Part shown: piece after piece, positions 1-6,989 of the stretch
Layout: every line of letters starts with the position of its first letter
Position numbering within the stretch: position 1 is the stretch's first letter
DNA from: Verrucomicrobiia bacterium
Lineage (GTDB): Bacteria > Zixibacteria > MSB-5A5 > DSPP01
Reading direction: 5' to 3'
DNA: 33,016 nucleotides
Assembly: GCA_035574275.1 (NCBI GenBank)
Contig: DATLYY010000014.1
Coordinates: forward strand, 1-33,016
Notes under the pieces: model-generated
Seen by the model: the letters and a program-made list of their open reading frames with translations, nothing else
The model's database searches: none
What the model was told of the DNA's origin: nothing
Translations under genes and position numbers: made by a program

Positions 1-161
1 ATAAACCCGCCCCTACAAAGACAAAGCGGGAAAATGGAAACCTCCCCTTAATCCCGTTCGTAAGGAGGGGACAAAACAAAAGGGCACGTGCAACGTGCCC
101 CTACGGGCGAACACATCGGTTCGCCCCTACAAAAACGGGCAGGCACAAGACCTGCCCCTAC
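1..161. repeat. Cluster of short palindromic repeats (GGGC...GCCCCTAC family plus one CCTCCCC hairpin)
   Basis: Three complete units with GGGC-N-GCCC arms followed by CTAC lie head to tail: 82-104 (8-bp arms, 3-nt loop), 105-130 (8-bp arms 105-112 and 119-126) and 137-161 (7-bp arms). The right half of a fourth unit lies at 3-20, cut by the window edge. Between them, 41-70 is an imperfect hairpin of a second family (CCTCCCCTTA against TAAGGAGGGG). The arm sequence differs between units but stays self-complementary, while the GGGC/GCCC ends and the CTAC(A) tail are constant. That pattern marks a dispersed structural repeat. No coding sequence is credible here. Confidence 0.8.
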
Positions 162-192
162 GAAAACAGGGACGAGGCGCGGGGCGGGTGGG

Positions 193-220
193 TTGACGGG
201 GAGGGGGGATTTTTTATTTT
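193..220 (+). promoter_or_regulatory. Candidate sigma70-type promoter for the exported-protein gene
   Basis: TTGACG at 193-198 and TATTTT at 215-220 are separated by 16 nt. The predicted transcript would start near 227, about 65 nt before the ATG at 293. The same -10 hexamer (TATTTT) follows a TTG-type -35 box upstream of rplM and hutH in this window. The spacer is very G-rich, so the assignment is tentative. Confidence 0.4.
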
Positions 221-292
221 TGGGCATCCAGGCGGGTGGAGGTTTGCCCGCCCAATGCCGGGGGTGGAACCTGAATGGAAAGGAGAAAAAAT

Positions 293-958
293 ATGAGACG
301 GTTGGGCATGATTGCTCTTGCGGTGTTCGGTTTGGTTATTTGGGCGGGAGCGGTTTTTGGGCAGGAAGTTCGGGCCGGCGAGAAAATCAGTTTTTACGAG
401 GTTCCTTTGGAATGCGGGGCGGCGGCGGATTTGGGATGCGGAAGCCGGGCCAAGCCGGCGCTTTTGGAAATGGAGCAGAATCCCGCCATCAAAGAGGCGT
501 GGCTGAACCGCACCGGCACGGTTTATGCCGTGGTTTGGCGCGGGAAGGCGGAGACCAAAAAAGCCGCCGGGCCGGTTTTTAAAAAACATTCGATTGAATT
601 CAAAGAACTGGGGGGGAAGGAGAAGGCCCTACAGATGGAGAGCTTTCGCCGGGAGGGGAAGTGGTATCGAGGGGCCTCTGTTGACCAGTTGAGCTTGGAG
701 GAGGCGGAAATTTTGGGGAAGAAGGTGGTGAACATGCTTTTGCCCGGCGGGCATATTTCCGAAGCGGAGGCGGCCGCCATTGGCGCGGGGGTTACGGCTT
801 ATTTCAAGGAGGAGCTGGTGAAAATCCGCACGTATGAGGAGCTTTGCCGGGACAACGAAACGAAATTTCAGCAGGCCATCATCGGAATCGTTGAAAAGCA
901 GGTGGGGAAGGAACGGACGGAAAAGATTGTTGAGCTTTTCGGGAATCAGGTGGAATAG
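293..958 (+). CDS. Exported protein of unknown function (221 aa)
   Basis: The start at 293 is chosen because AAGGAG at 280-285 sits 8 nt upstream; an in-frame ATG at 275 would add six residues but overlaps this ribosome-binding site. The N-terminus reads as a signal peptide: two Arg at residues 2-3, a hydrophobic stretch over about 7-22, and possible cleavage after Gly23 before QE. The mature protein begins with a region holding Cys41 and Cys49 (C-x7-C), followed by RAKPALLEME and a short strand-like segment ending in AVVW around residue 80. This Cys-helix-strand order loosely recalls heavy-metal-associated (MerP-like) folds, but the CxxC pair of that family is absent. The C-terminal half is charged and probably helical. 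I do not recognise the family. It stands alone, with its own candidate promoter and repeats on both sides. Confidence 0.75.
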   Translation: MRRLGMIALAVFGLVIWAGAVFGQEVRAGEKISFYEVPLECGAAADLGCGSRAKPALLEMEQNPAIKEAWLNRTGTVYAVVWRGKAETKKAAGPVFKKHSIEFKELGGKEKALQMESFRREGKWYRGASVDQLSLEEAEILGKKVVNMLLPGGHISEAEAAAIGAGVTAYFKEELVKIRTYEELCRDNETKFQQAIIGIVEKQVGKERTEKIVELFGNQVE

Positions 959-1008
959 AGTTTCTTAAGGGCGGGAGGATGGTGGTTTTGTCAAAAAGGG
1001 AGGGGAAA

Positions 1009-1034
1009 GGGGACACAATATATTGTGCCCCTAC
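1009..1034. repeat. Palindromic repeat unit, GGGC/GCCCCTAC family
   Basis: A 7-bp perfect dyad without loop (CACAATA against TATTGTG, 1014-1027) is flanked by G-rich and CCCCTAC ends, matching the units at 82-161. It lies between the end of the exported-protein gene and the converging nuclease gene, where it could also act as a bidirectional transcript end. No T-run follows it. Confidence 0.65.
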
Positions 1035-1043
1035 GAACCTGCT

Positions 1044-1727
1044 TTAATAGGGGAATTGTCTGCTTGTTTCCCTGTACTCACACCACTGACAAGAGGGTGA
1101 TGGGTCGGGTGGAAGAGGTTGGTCCAGAACTGCAAGCACGTCAGCAAGGAAATCTAAAAAAGCGTTGTCGTCCCGAGGAAGCTCAACCCAAGTAAGGCTG
1201 CCTGATAATGATGCAGTGCCGCCTGATGCGTTCGAAAAGAGCGAAGGTTCAAACATCAAAAGCCCCAGTTTAGATACCGGGTTCAATCCAAACCTGCCTT
1301 CTGCAGGGTTTTCCAAAGCATATGCGTAGGCATGGAGTTGACGAGCATAGTTTGAAACGTGCTCCGGTTTAACTTGAGAAGTTTTGAAGTCGATAACTCC
1401 AAAGCTATTGTCATCAAATCTAACGACAGTGTCGAAATTTCCACGAATAAAACAGGGAGTCGAAAACCCTTTGATTGAAATTGGCAGGGACTCAACACGT
1501 TTCCCTGCGTGTTCTATTATTCCGTTTGGCATGTTTGTTGAAATCGCTTCGGTTCGTTTACCCATAAAATGGTCTTTCATCTGGGAATCTATAATGGTAA
1601 AGACCTTTGGCATAATCATTTTTGGTCGCAGAAATCCGCCAACGGCCTTCAAATAAAAACACCGCCTACATTCTTGCCAAAGAAATCCGAAATCGGAGGG
1701 AGCAAGTTTCCAGCCGTTTCGTTCCAT
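1044..1727 (-). CDS. PD-(D/E)XK nuclease family protein, Cas4/RecB-like, with Cys pairs (227 aa)
   Basis: This is probably a DNA nuclease of the RecB/Cas4 branch of the PD-(D/E)XK superfamily. The catalytic signature is visible: Asp99 in GNFDTVV, then Asp113-Phe-Lys115 in GVIDFKTS (the D-x-K motif), and a following QL..Y helix (ARQLHAYAYALE). Cys20 and Cys23 near the N-terminus and Cys213 and Cys216 near the C-terminus form a CxxC...CxxC arrangement that could hold an iron-sulfur cluster, as in Cas4 and AddB. At 227 residues it is a lone nuclease domain with no helicase. It is the only minus-strand gene in the window, divergent from rplM, with AGGA about 8 nt before its ATG. No cas genes or CRISPR repeats are near, so a Cas4 role is not supported. 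Its substrate cannot be told from sequence. Confidence 0.75.
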   Translation of the reverse strand: MERNGWKLAPSDFGFLWQECRRCFYLKAVGGFLRPKMIMPKVFTIIDSQMKDHFMGKRTEAISTNMPNGIIEHAGKRVESLPISIKGFSTPCFIRGNFDTVVRFDDNSFGVIDFKTSQVKPEHVSNYARQLHAYAYALENPAEGRFGLNPVSKLGLLMFEPSLFSNASGGTASLSGSLTWVELPRDDNAFLDFLADVLAVLDQPLPPDPSPSCQWCEYRETSRQFPY

Positions 1728-1753
1728 TTTCTTGTCCTACAATATAAGAATAA

Positions 1754-1779
1754 GGGCAGGCACGGAGGCCTGCCCCTAC
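1754..1779. repeat. Palindromic repeat unit, GGGC/GCCCCTAC family
   Basis: Perfect 8-bp arms GGGCAGGC (1754-1761) and GCCTGCCC (1768-1775) enclose a 6-nt loop and are followed by CTACA. The unit lies in the divergent intergenic region between the nuclease gene and rplM, upstream of the rplM promoter. Confidence 0.75.
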
Positions 1780-1800
1780 AAATGCTCTCCGGATTTCATC

Positions 1801-1828
1801 TTGACATTCCCCAAAAACTGCCTATTTT
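1801..1828 (+). promoter_or_regulatory. Sigma70-type promoter for rplM-rpsI
   Basis: A perfect -35 hexamer TTGACA (1801-1806) is followed after 16 nt by TATTTT (1823-1828). The predicted start near 1835 gives a leader of about 28 nt to the ATG at 1863. This promoter also argues against the long upstream extension of the rplM reading frame. Confidence 0.65.
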
Positions 1829-1862
1829 ATGGGGCTTTGGAATCGGAAAAACGATGACCTAT

Positions 1863-2294
1863 ATGAAGACCTATATACCGAGGCAATCGGAAATTGAGAA
1901 GAAGTGGTACGTGGTGGACGTCGGCGGAGCCGTGTTTGGCCGGGCGATTACCAAAATTGCCACCCTTTTGCGCGGCAAGGGGAAACCGATGTTCACCCCG
2001 CATATGGACACGGGGGATTTTGTCATCGTTCTAAACGCCGACAAAATCCGGCTGACCGGGAAAAAGGAGAAGGTGAAAACCTATTTCCACTACACCGGCT
2101 ACCCGGAAGGGGCGCGGTTCAAAACCTTTGACAAATTCCGGGATGAAAAGCCGGAGGAGCTTATCCGCCAGGGGGTGCGGGGGATGCTGCCCAAAAACAA
2201 ATTGGGGCGGAAGTTAATCAACCATCTGCATGTCTATCGCGGCGCGGAACACCCCCACAAGGCGCAGAAACCGACCGTTTTGAGTTTGAGTTAA
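1863..2294 (+). CDS. rplM: 50S ribosomal protein L13
   Basis: L13 is an early-assembly protein of the large subunit. The protein has the family hallmarks: KWYVVD near residue 15, GRAITKIATLLRGK, a central HYTGYPEG segment, and RQGVRGMLPKNKLGRK, which is typical of the C-terminal half. At 143 residues it matches the usual length. The frame stays open back to 1569, but that part would cross a palindromic repeat and the promoter, and it looks nothing like L13. The start MKTY at 1863 fits the family; ATG 1854 (MTYMKTY) is the alternative. No strong Shine-Dalgarno sequence is visible. The usual partner rpsI follows, but only after 285 bp of repeats. Confidence 0.95.
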   Translation: MKTYIPRQSEIEKKWYVVDVGGAVFGRAITKIATLLRGKGKPMFTPHMDTGDFVIVLNADKIRLTGKKEKVKTYFHYTGYPEGARFKTFDKFRDEKPEELIRQGVRGMLPKNKLGRKLINHLHVYRGAEHPHKAQKPTVLSLS

Positions 2295-2320
2295 GCAGAA
2301 GAATGATTAGTTGCGATATA

Positions 2321-2375
2321 AACACCCCCTCCGGCCTTACGGCCTCGTCCCCCTTGGCAAGGGGGACAAAAAAGG
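2321..2375. repeat. Hairpin repeat, CCCCCTTggcAAGGGGGACA family
   Basis: CCCCCTT (2349-2355) pairs with AAGGGGG (2359-2365) across a 3-nt loop and is followed by ACAAAAAA. Just before it, GGCC-TTAC-GGCC forms a smaller hairpin. The same two-part layout recurs at 6795-6848, and simpler relatives lie at 41-70 and 6911-6942. It is the first of several repeats packed into the rplM-rpsI gap. Confidence 0.65.
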
Positions 2376-2376
2376 C

Positions 2377-2443
2377 GGGCGTATTGCAATACGCCCCTAC
2401 AAATACAAAAACAAAAAGACGGGCGGGGAGACCCCGCCCGTAC
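2377..2443. repeat. Two tandem palindromic units, GGGC/GCCC-TAC family
   Basis: The first unit has 9-bp arms GGGCGTATT (2377-2385) and AATACGCCC (2388-2396) around a 2-nt loop, then CTAC. The second has 8-bp arms GGGCGGGG (2421-2428) and CCCCGCCC (2432-2439), then GTACA. A/C-rich spacers of the ACAAATACAAAAAC kind separate them, as in the cluster at the left end of the window. A half unit (TTGCCCCTACAAAG) follows near 2534-2547. Confidence 0.75.
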
Positions 2444-2489
2444 AAAGACAGGGGTTGGGGATTGGAGATTAAACCACCCGGCACGGCCC

Positions 2490-2517
2490 GGATTCTTCGC
2501 TTTGCTCAGAATGACAG
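2490..2517. repeat. Dispersed repeat of the ATTCTTCGCTTTGCTCAGAAT type
   Basis: A short imperfect palindrome (ATTCT against AGAAT with inner GC/GC pairing) is followed by GACAG. From memory, near-identical words are common interspersed repeats in many bacterial genomes and metagenome bins. It is the only copy I see here, and it completes the repeat-filled 285-bp gap between rplM and rpsI. Confidence 0.5.
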
Positions 2518-2579
2518 AACGATGGGAGGAGAGTTGCCCCTACAAAGGCAATTCAGGATTGAAGGGGGATTGAATTAGA

Positions 2580-2975
2580 ATGGCAGAACTTTTAGCATCC
2601 ACAGTCGGACGGCGCAAAAACGCCACGATGCGCATTTGGGTGACGCCGGGGTCGGGAATCATCAAAGTCAACAACCGGATGCTGGCGGAATATCTGGGCA
2701 AACGGCAGTCGCTGATAATGTCGGTTTTCTCGCCGCTCGAAGTGACCGGCAACATGGGGAAATACGACGTCCGGGCGCGGGCGAATGGGGGAGGAATTTC
2801 GGCGCAGGCCGAGGCGTTGCGATTGGCTTTGTCCCGCGCGCTGGCGGCCATCAACCCGGACCAGAAGAAGGCGCTGAAGACCAACGGATTTTTGACGCGC
2901 GACCCGCGGGAAGTGGAACGGAAGAAGTACGGGCTGGTGAAGGCGCGCAAACGCTACCAGTACTCCAAGCGCTAA
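2580..2975 (+). CDS. rpsI: 30S ribosomal protein S9
   Basis: S9 binds the head of the small subunit, and its C-terminal tail reaches the P-site tRNA. The protein shows the canonical order: TVGRRKNATMRIWVTPG at the N-terminus, the NGGGISAQAEALRLALSRAL helix region, then LTRDPREVERKKYGLVKARK, ending in the diagnostic SKR tail. The 131-residue length is normal. A G-rich stretch (AAGGGGGA) lies about 10 nt before the ATG. The gene is followed by a hairpin terminator, so the rplM-rpsI unit ends here. Confidence 0.97.
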   Translation: MAELLASTVGRRKNATMRIWVTPGSGIIKVNNRMLAEYLGKRQSLIMSVFSPLEVTGNMGKYDVRARANGGGISAQAEALRLALSRALAAINPDQKKALKTNGFLTRDPREVERKKYGLVKARKRYQYSKR

Positions 2976-2980
2976 ATTTG

Positions 2981-3023
2981 AACCGGTTTCCGTCCCCACG
3001 GGCGGGAACCGGTTGTTGTTTAT
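2981..3023 (+). terminator. Hairpin terminator after rpsI
   Basis: A 12-bp stem with one G-T wobble, AACCGGTTTCCG (2981-2992) against CGGGAACCGGTT (3003-3014), has a 10-nt loop and is followed by GTTGTTTAT. The downstream tract is only moderately T-rich, but the stem is strong and sits 6 nt past the rpsI stop codon. Confidence 0.7.
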
Positions 3024-3246
3024 AAATACACACACCCGTTTTGCACCCGGCCCCGAGGTCTCGGGGCTTGCCGTGCGAAATAGCGGCCGGTGGGTCCCCG
3101 CAAGGGATTTTCCCCTGCGGGGCGCGGCCCGGAAAAACAGGCGTCCGGCGTCTGTCGGCTCCTGGGTGGAGGCCAAACCTAACAGCCCCCGAAAATTCGG
3201 GGTTTAGCGCCCGCCGGCTCTTTCGGCTTGGGCGCAAAGGAGTGCA
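3024..3246 (+). promoter_or_regulatory. Structured 5' leader of rpsB (candidate autoregulatory RNA)
   Basis: The 232 nt between the rpsI terminator and rpsB hold four good hairpins in a row. They are: 3050-3067 (GCCCCGAG against CTCGGGGC, 2-nt loop); 3085-3129 (GGCCG against CGGCC enclosing CCCCGC against GCGGGG); 3187-3202 (CCCCGAA against TTCGGGG, 2-nt loop); and 3207-3235 (GCGCCC against GGGCGC with an inner CCG/CGG pair). The last one ends directly before AAAGGAG (3236-3242), the ribosome-binding site of rpsB. Leaders in front of rpsB are known in other bacteria to mediate feedback by S2, so a similar role is inferred here. I cannot match it to a described class, and I see no clear promoter. 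Confidence 0.5.
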
Positions 3247-4059
3247 ATGTCTGCCATTGATTTGAAGGAAATGCTGGAGGCCGGGGTGCATTTCGGCCAC
3301 CAGACCCGCCGCTGGAACCCCAAGATGAAAAAATTCATCTTCGACTCCAAAAACGGCATCTATCTCATCGACCTGGAAAAAACCGCCGCCGCCTTGCAAA
3401 AGGCGCGGGAGGTCGTCCGCCAAACCGTCGCTGCGGGCGGCAGTTTGCTTTTCGTCGGCACCAAAAAACAGGCCAAGGAGGTCATTGAGCGGGAAGCGGC
3501 GCGGGCGGGGGCGTTTTACGTCACGGAGCGCTGGCTGGGGGGGATGCTCACCAATTTTTCCACCATCAAGCAGTCCATCAAGCGTTTGAAGGATATCGAG
3601 CGGATGCAGCAGGACGGGACGCTGGAAAAAATCACCAAAAAAGAGGGCTTGGAACTGCGGCGTGAGGCGGAGAAGTTAGTCAAGGTTTTGGGCGGCATCC
3701 GGGAGATGAACCGGATTCCGCATTTGGTTTACGTCGTCGATACAAAGAAGGAAAAAATAGTCGTGGCGGAGGCGAACAAGCTGGGCATTCCGGTCATCGC
3801 CATCGTCGATACCAACTCCGACCCGGACTTGATTACCTATCCCATTCCCGGCAACGACGATTCGCTCCGGGCGATTGCCCTAATCACCAAGGAACTGGCG
3901 GACGGGGCGGTGGAGGGGCGGATGGCCTTGAAGGACAAGCAGGAGGAGGAGGCCTCCAGGCGGAAGGAGCGGGACGCGAAGGAGAAGGAGATGCGGGAGG
4001 CGCGGGAAAAGGAATTCCGGGCGGCAAAAGAGAAAGAGAAGGAAGTCAAGGCAAAATGA
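3247..4059 (+). CDS. rpsB: 30S ribosomal protein S2 with a charged C-terminal extension
   Basis: S2 joins the back of the small subunit late in assembly. The family signatures are clear: [22 protein letters not shown] at the N-terminus, then [30 protein letters not shown] and [26 protein letters not shown]. The protein is 270 residues, about 30 more than E. coli S2. The excess is a Lys/Glu/Arg-rich, probably coiled tail from about residue 226 to the end (for example [20 protein letters not shown]). AAAGGAG lies 4 nt before the ATG. The stop codon overlaps the tsf start (ATGA), so the two genes are likely translationally coupled, as is usual for this pair. Confidence 0.97.
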   Translation: MSAIDLKEMLEAGVHFGHQTRRWNPKMKKFIFDSKNGIYLIDLEKTAAALQKAREVVRQTVAAGGSLLFVGTKKQAKEVIEREAARAGAFYVTERWLGGMLTNFSTIKQSIKRLKDIERMQQDGTLEKITKKEGLELRREAEKLVKVLGGIREMNRIPHLVYVVDTKKEKIVVAEANKLGIPVIAIVDTNSDPDLITYPIPGNDDSLRAIALITKELADGAVEGRMALKDKQEEEASRRKERDAKEKEMREAREKEFRAAKEKEKEVKAK

Positions 4060-4655
4060 CAACGGCAATCAGCGCGAATTTGGTAAAAGAACTTCGTGAA
4101 AAAACCGGCGCGGGGATGATGGAGTGCAAGAAGGCGCTGGAAACCGCCGGCGGGGATATGGAGAAAGCCGTCCAGACCCTGCGGGAGCAGGGGCAGGCGC
4201 GGGCGGCCTCCAAGGCGGGGCGGACGGCCAAGGAGGGGCTTATCTACTCCTACATTCACCCGGGGGACCGGCTCGGCGTTTTGCTGGAACTGAACTGCGA
4301 GACGGATTTTGTTGCGCGGACGGAGGATTTTCGTAATTTGGCCAAGGATTTGGCGATGCAGATTGCGGCCGCCTCGCCGTTGGTCGTCACCCGCGAGGAA
4401 CTGCCGAAGGAGTTGATCGAGAAGGAGCGGGAGATTTTCCGGACGCAGGCCAAAAACGAAGGGAAACCGGAAAAGATTCTGGACCGGATTGTCGATGGCA
4501 AACTGGAAAAGTATTTTCAAGAGGCGGTCCTGATGGAGCAGATCTTCGTCAAGGACCAGAACGTAACCATAAAGGAGCTCATCGCCTCGGCGGTGGCGAA
4601 GATCGGGGAGAACATCGTGCCCCGGCGCTTCGTGCGCTTCCGGCTGGGAGAATAA
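4056..4655 (+). CDS. tsf: Elongation factor Ts (short form)
   Basis: EF-Ts is the guanine nucleotide exchange factor of EF-Tu. The N-terminal UBA-like domain carries [17 protein letters not shown] (residues 13-29), and the exchange core shows NCETDFVAR (around 79-87), whose TDFVAR segment contacts the EF-Tu switch region in known structures. With 199 residues it belongs to the compact class seen in Thermus and many phyla, lacking the second half of the long E. coli-type core. It starts inside the rpsB stop codon and is followed 1 nt later by pyrH. Confidence 0.96.
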   Translation: MTTAISANLVKELREKTGAGMMECKKALETAGGDMEKAVQTLREQGQARAASKAGRTAKEGLIYSYIHPGDRLGVLLELNCETDFVARTEDFRNLAKDLAMQIAAASPLVVTREELPKELIEKEREIFRTQAKNEGKPEKILDRIVDGKLEKYFQEAVLMEQIFVKDQNVTIKELIASAVAKIGENIVPRRFVRFRLGE

Positions 4656-4656
4656 C

Positions 4657-5373
4657 ATGCCCGAACTCAAATACCGCCGGGTGCTTTTAAAGCTTTCCGG
4701 CGAAGCGCTGATGGGAGAAAAGGGATTCGGCATCGACCCGGAGGTCGTAACCACCATCGCCGAGCAGATAAAAGAGGTGAAGGAGCTGGGGGTGGAAATC
4801 GCCATAGTCGTCGGCGGCGGGAACATCTTCCGCGGGCTGGCCGCGACCACGTCCGGCATCGACCGGGCGACGGGGGACCAGATGGGGATGCTGGCGACCA
4901 TCATCAATGGCCTTGCGCTTCAGGACCGGCTCGAAAAACTCGGCGTTTACACCCGGGTGATGAGCGCCTTGCGGATGGAGGCGATTGCCGAGCCGTACAT
5001 CCGGCGGCGGGCCATCCGGCATCTGGAAAAAGGGCGGACGGTCATCCTCGTTGCCGGCACCGGGCATCCCTTTTTTACCACCGATACGGCGGCGGCTTTG
5101 CGGGCGACCGAAATCGGGGCGGACGTCATCCTCAAGGCGACCAAGGTGGACGGGGTGTTTGACGCCGACCCGATGAAGGAGAAGAACGCCAAGATGTACG
5201 ACAAACTCACCTACCTCGAAGTGTTGAGCTTGGGGCTGAAGGTGCTGGATTCCACGGCGACTTCGCTTTCGATGGACAATGCCCTGCCCATCATCGTTTT
5301 CAACTTGAACCAGCGGGGGAATTTGAAGAAGGTGGTGCTGGGGGAGAAGGTCGGCACCATCGTCCATGCTTGA
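4657..5373 (+). CDS. pyrH: UMP kinase
   Basis: The bacterial hexameric UMP kinase phosphorylates UMP to UDP with ATP and supplies the pyrimidine pool. It is an amino-acid-kinase-fold protein. Visible motifs are [11 protein letters not shown] at the N-terminus, [26 protein letters not shown], and the nucleotide-binding stretch [18 protein letters not shown] followed by [13 protein letters not shown]. The 238 residues match the family. It lies 1 nt after tsf in the conserved bacterial order rpsB-tsf-pyrH-frr. Confidence 0.97.
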   Translation: MPELKYRRVLLKLSGEALMGEKGFGIDPEVVTTIAEQIKEVKELGVEIAIVVGGGNIFRGLAATTSGIDRATGDQMGMLATIINGLALQDRLEKLGVYTRVMSALRMEAIAEPYIRRRAIRHLEKGRTVILVAGTGHPFFTTDTAAALRATEIGADVILKATKVDGVFDADPMKEKNAKMYDKLTYLEVLSLGLKVLDSTATSLSMDNALPIIVFNLNQRGNLKKVVLGEKVGTIVHA

Positions 5374-5385
5374 ACCGGAGGGAAG

Positions 5386-5949
5386 ATGGACTTAGTAAAG
5401 GACATTTACCACAAAGAAGAAGAGAAAATGAAAAAGAGTTTGGAGGCGGTTTCGCACGAGCTTGCCTCCATCCGCACGGGGAAGGCGACCACGGCTTTGC
5501 TCGACGCCATCCGGGTGGAGTATTACGGGTCGCTCGTGCCCTTAAACCAGGTGGGGACGGTTTCCGCACCCGAGGCAAGGCTTTTGACCATCCAGCCGTG
5601 GGAGAAGACGCAAATCCCGAACATCGTCAAGGCAATCCAGAAATCGGAACTGGGGTTAAACCCCCAATCGGACGGCAACCTCATCCGGCTGCCGATTCCA
5701 CCGCTCACCGAGGAGCGGCGGAAAGATTTGGTGAAACTGGTACACAAGCTGGCGGAAGAGGGGAAGGTGGCGATACGGAACATCCGGCGGGACGGCATCG
5801 AGAACGTCAAAAAGGCGGAGCGTGAGAAGAAACTCTCCGAGGATGACTCCAAAAAGGCGCAGAAGCATATCCAGGAAATCACGGACAAGTTCATCGAGCA
5901 GGTGGACAAGCTGATTGCCGGCAAAGAAAAAGAGATTATGGAAGTTTGA
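5386..5949 (+). CDS. frr: Ribosome recycling factor
   Basis: RRF splits post-termination ribosomes together with EF-G. The 187-residue protein has the expected layout: an N-terminal helix with the IRTGKAT segment, the small beta domain (EYYGSLVPLNQVGTVSAPEARLL, PWEK) and the long C-terminal helices with RRKDLVKLVHKLAEEGKVAIRNIRRD. GGAGGGAAG precedes the ATG. It closes the rpsB-tsf-pyrH-frr operon: a terminator hairpin begins 21 nt after its stop codon. Confidence 0.97.
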   Translation: MDLVKDIYHKEEEKMKKSLEAVSHELASIRTGKATTALLDAIRVEYYGSLVPLNQVGTVSAPEARLLTIQPWEKTQIPNIVKAIQKSELGLNPQSDGNLIRLPIPPLTEERRKDLVKLVHKLAEEGKVAIRNIRRDGIENVKKAEREKKLSEDDSKKAQKHIQEITDKFIEQVDKLIAGKEKEIMEV

Positions 5950-5970
5950 ACCCCGATTTCCGGGCGTGCC

Positions 5971-5999
5971 AATCCCCTCCAAAAGAGGGGATTTTGTTT
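5971..5999 (+). terminator. Rho-independent terminator after frr
   Basis: A 9-bp perfect stem, AATCCCCTC (5971-5979) against GAGGGGATT (5985-5993), with a 5-nt loop is followed by TTGTTT. It sits in the 77-nt gap between frr and uppS. Confidence 0.75.
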
Positions 6000-6026
6000 A
6001 TATGGGAATTTGCGTAACTTGAAAAG

Positions 6027-6761
<735 letters not shown>

Positions 6762-6794
6762 GCGCAAATGGACGAGTCGTCGACCCCACCCTTC

Positions 6795-6848
6795 GGCGTC
6801 CGCCTGACGGCGGTCGCCTTAATCCCTCCCCTCAAGGGGAGGAAAAAA
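6795..6848. repeat. Two-part hairpin repeat, CCTCCCCT-ca-AGGGGAGG family
   Basis: Perfect 8-bp arms 6825-6832 and 6835-6842 with a 2-nt loop are followed by seven A. Just upstream, 6795-6818 holds GCCTGACGGC-type partial palindromes, the same layout as at 2321-2375. Read on the minus strand the A-run becomes a T-run upstream of the stem, so it is not a canonical terminator in either direction. Confidence 0.6.
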
Positions 6849-6910
6849 ATGCTTTGTCCGGCCGGGTGCAGCAAAAAATGAACTGGAGATCAATGACCAA
6901 AAAACAACCT

Positions 6911-6942
6911 CTCCCTAACCCTCTCCTCAAGGAGAGGGGACA
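6911..6942. repeat. Hairpin repeat, CCCTCTCC-tcaa-GGAGAGGG family
   Basis: Perfect 8-bp arms (6919-6926 and 6931-6938) enclose TCAA and are followed by GACA. The arm is preceded by a partial direct copy (CTCTCCCTAA). With the neighbouring unit at 6795-6848 it fills most of the 228-nt gap between uppS and cdsA, which otherwise shows no gene. Confidence 0.65.
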
Positions 6943-6989
6943 AGACACTTCAAAATTCCCCATTTATGCAGGGAAGAAAGAGCTTGTTC

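Noticed and set aside
1-161. CRISPR array
   Set aside because: The units are short hairpins with variable arms and no constant repeat of 24 nt or more, no regular spacers and no cas operon.
88-582. Open frame running from the repeat block into the exported-protein gene
   Set aside because: It reads through palindromic repeats and then out of frame with a gene that has a signal peptide and a ribosome-binding site.
1044-1727. Naming the nuclease cas4 or addB
   Set aside because: Only the nuclease core and cysteines are shared. Context and length do not support a CRISPR or AddAB role.
1569-1862. 98-residue N-terminal extension of L13
   Set aside because: It would cross the divergent nuclease gene, a palindromic repeat and the rplM promoter, and has no L13 similarity.
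2303-2578. Small open frames on both strands in the rplM-rpsI gap
   Set aside because: They translate the hairpin repeats and have no ribosome-binding sites or conserved patterns.
3050-3235. tRNA gene or known riboswitch in the rpsB leader
   Set aside because: The hairpins do not form a cloverleaf with acceptor, D, anticodon and T arms, and I see no conserved riboswitch core I can name.
3837-4907. 356-aa open frame on the minus strand opposite rpsB, tsf and pyrH
   Set aside because: It lies fully across three certain genes, has no recognisable motif, and follows from GC-rich codon bias leaving few stop codons.
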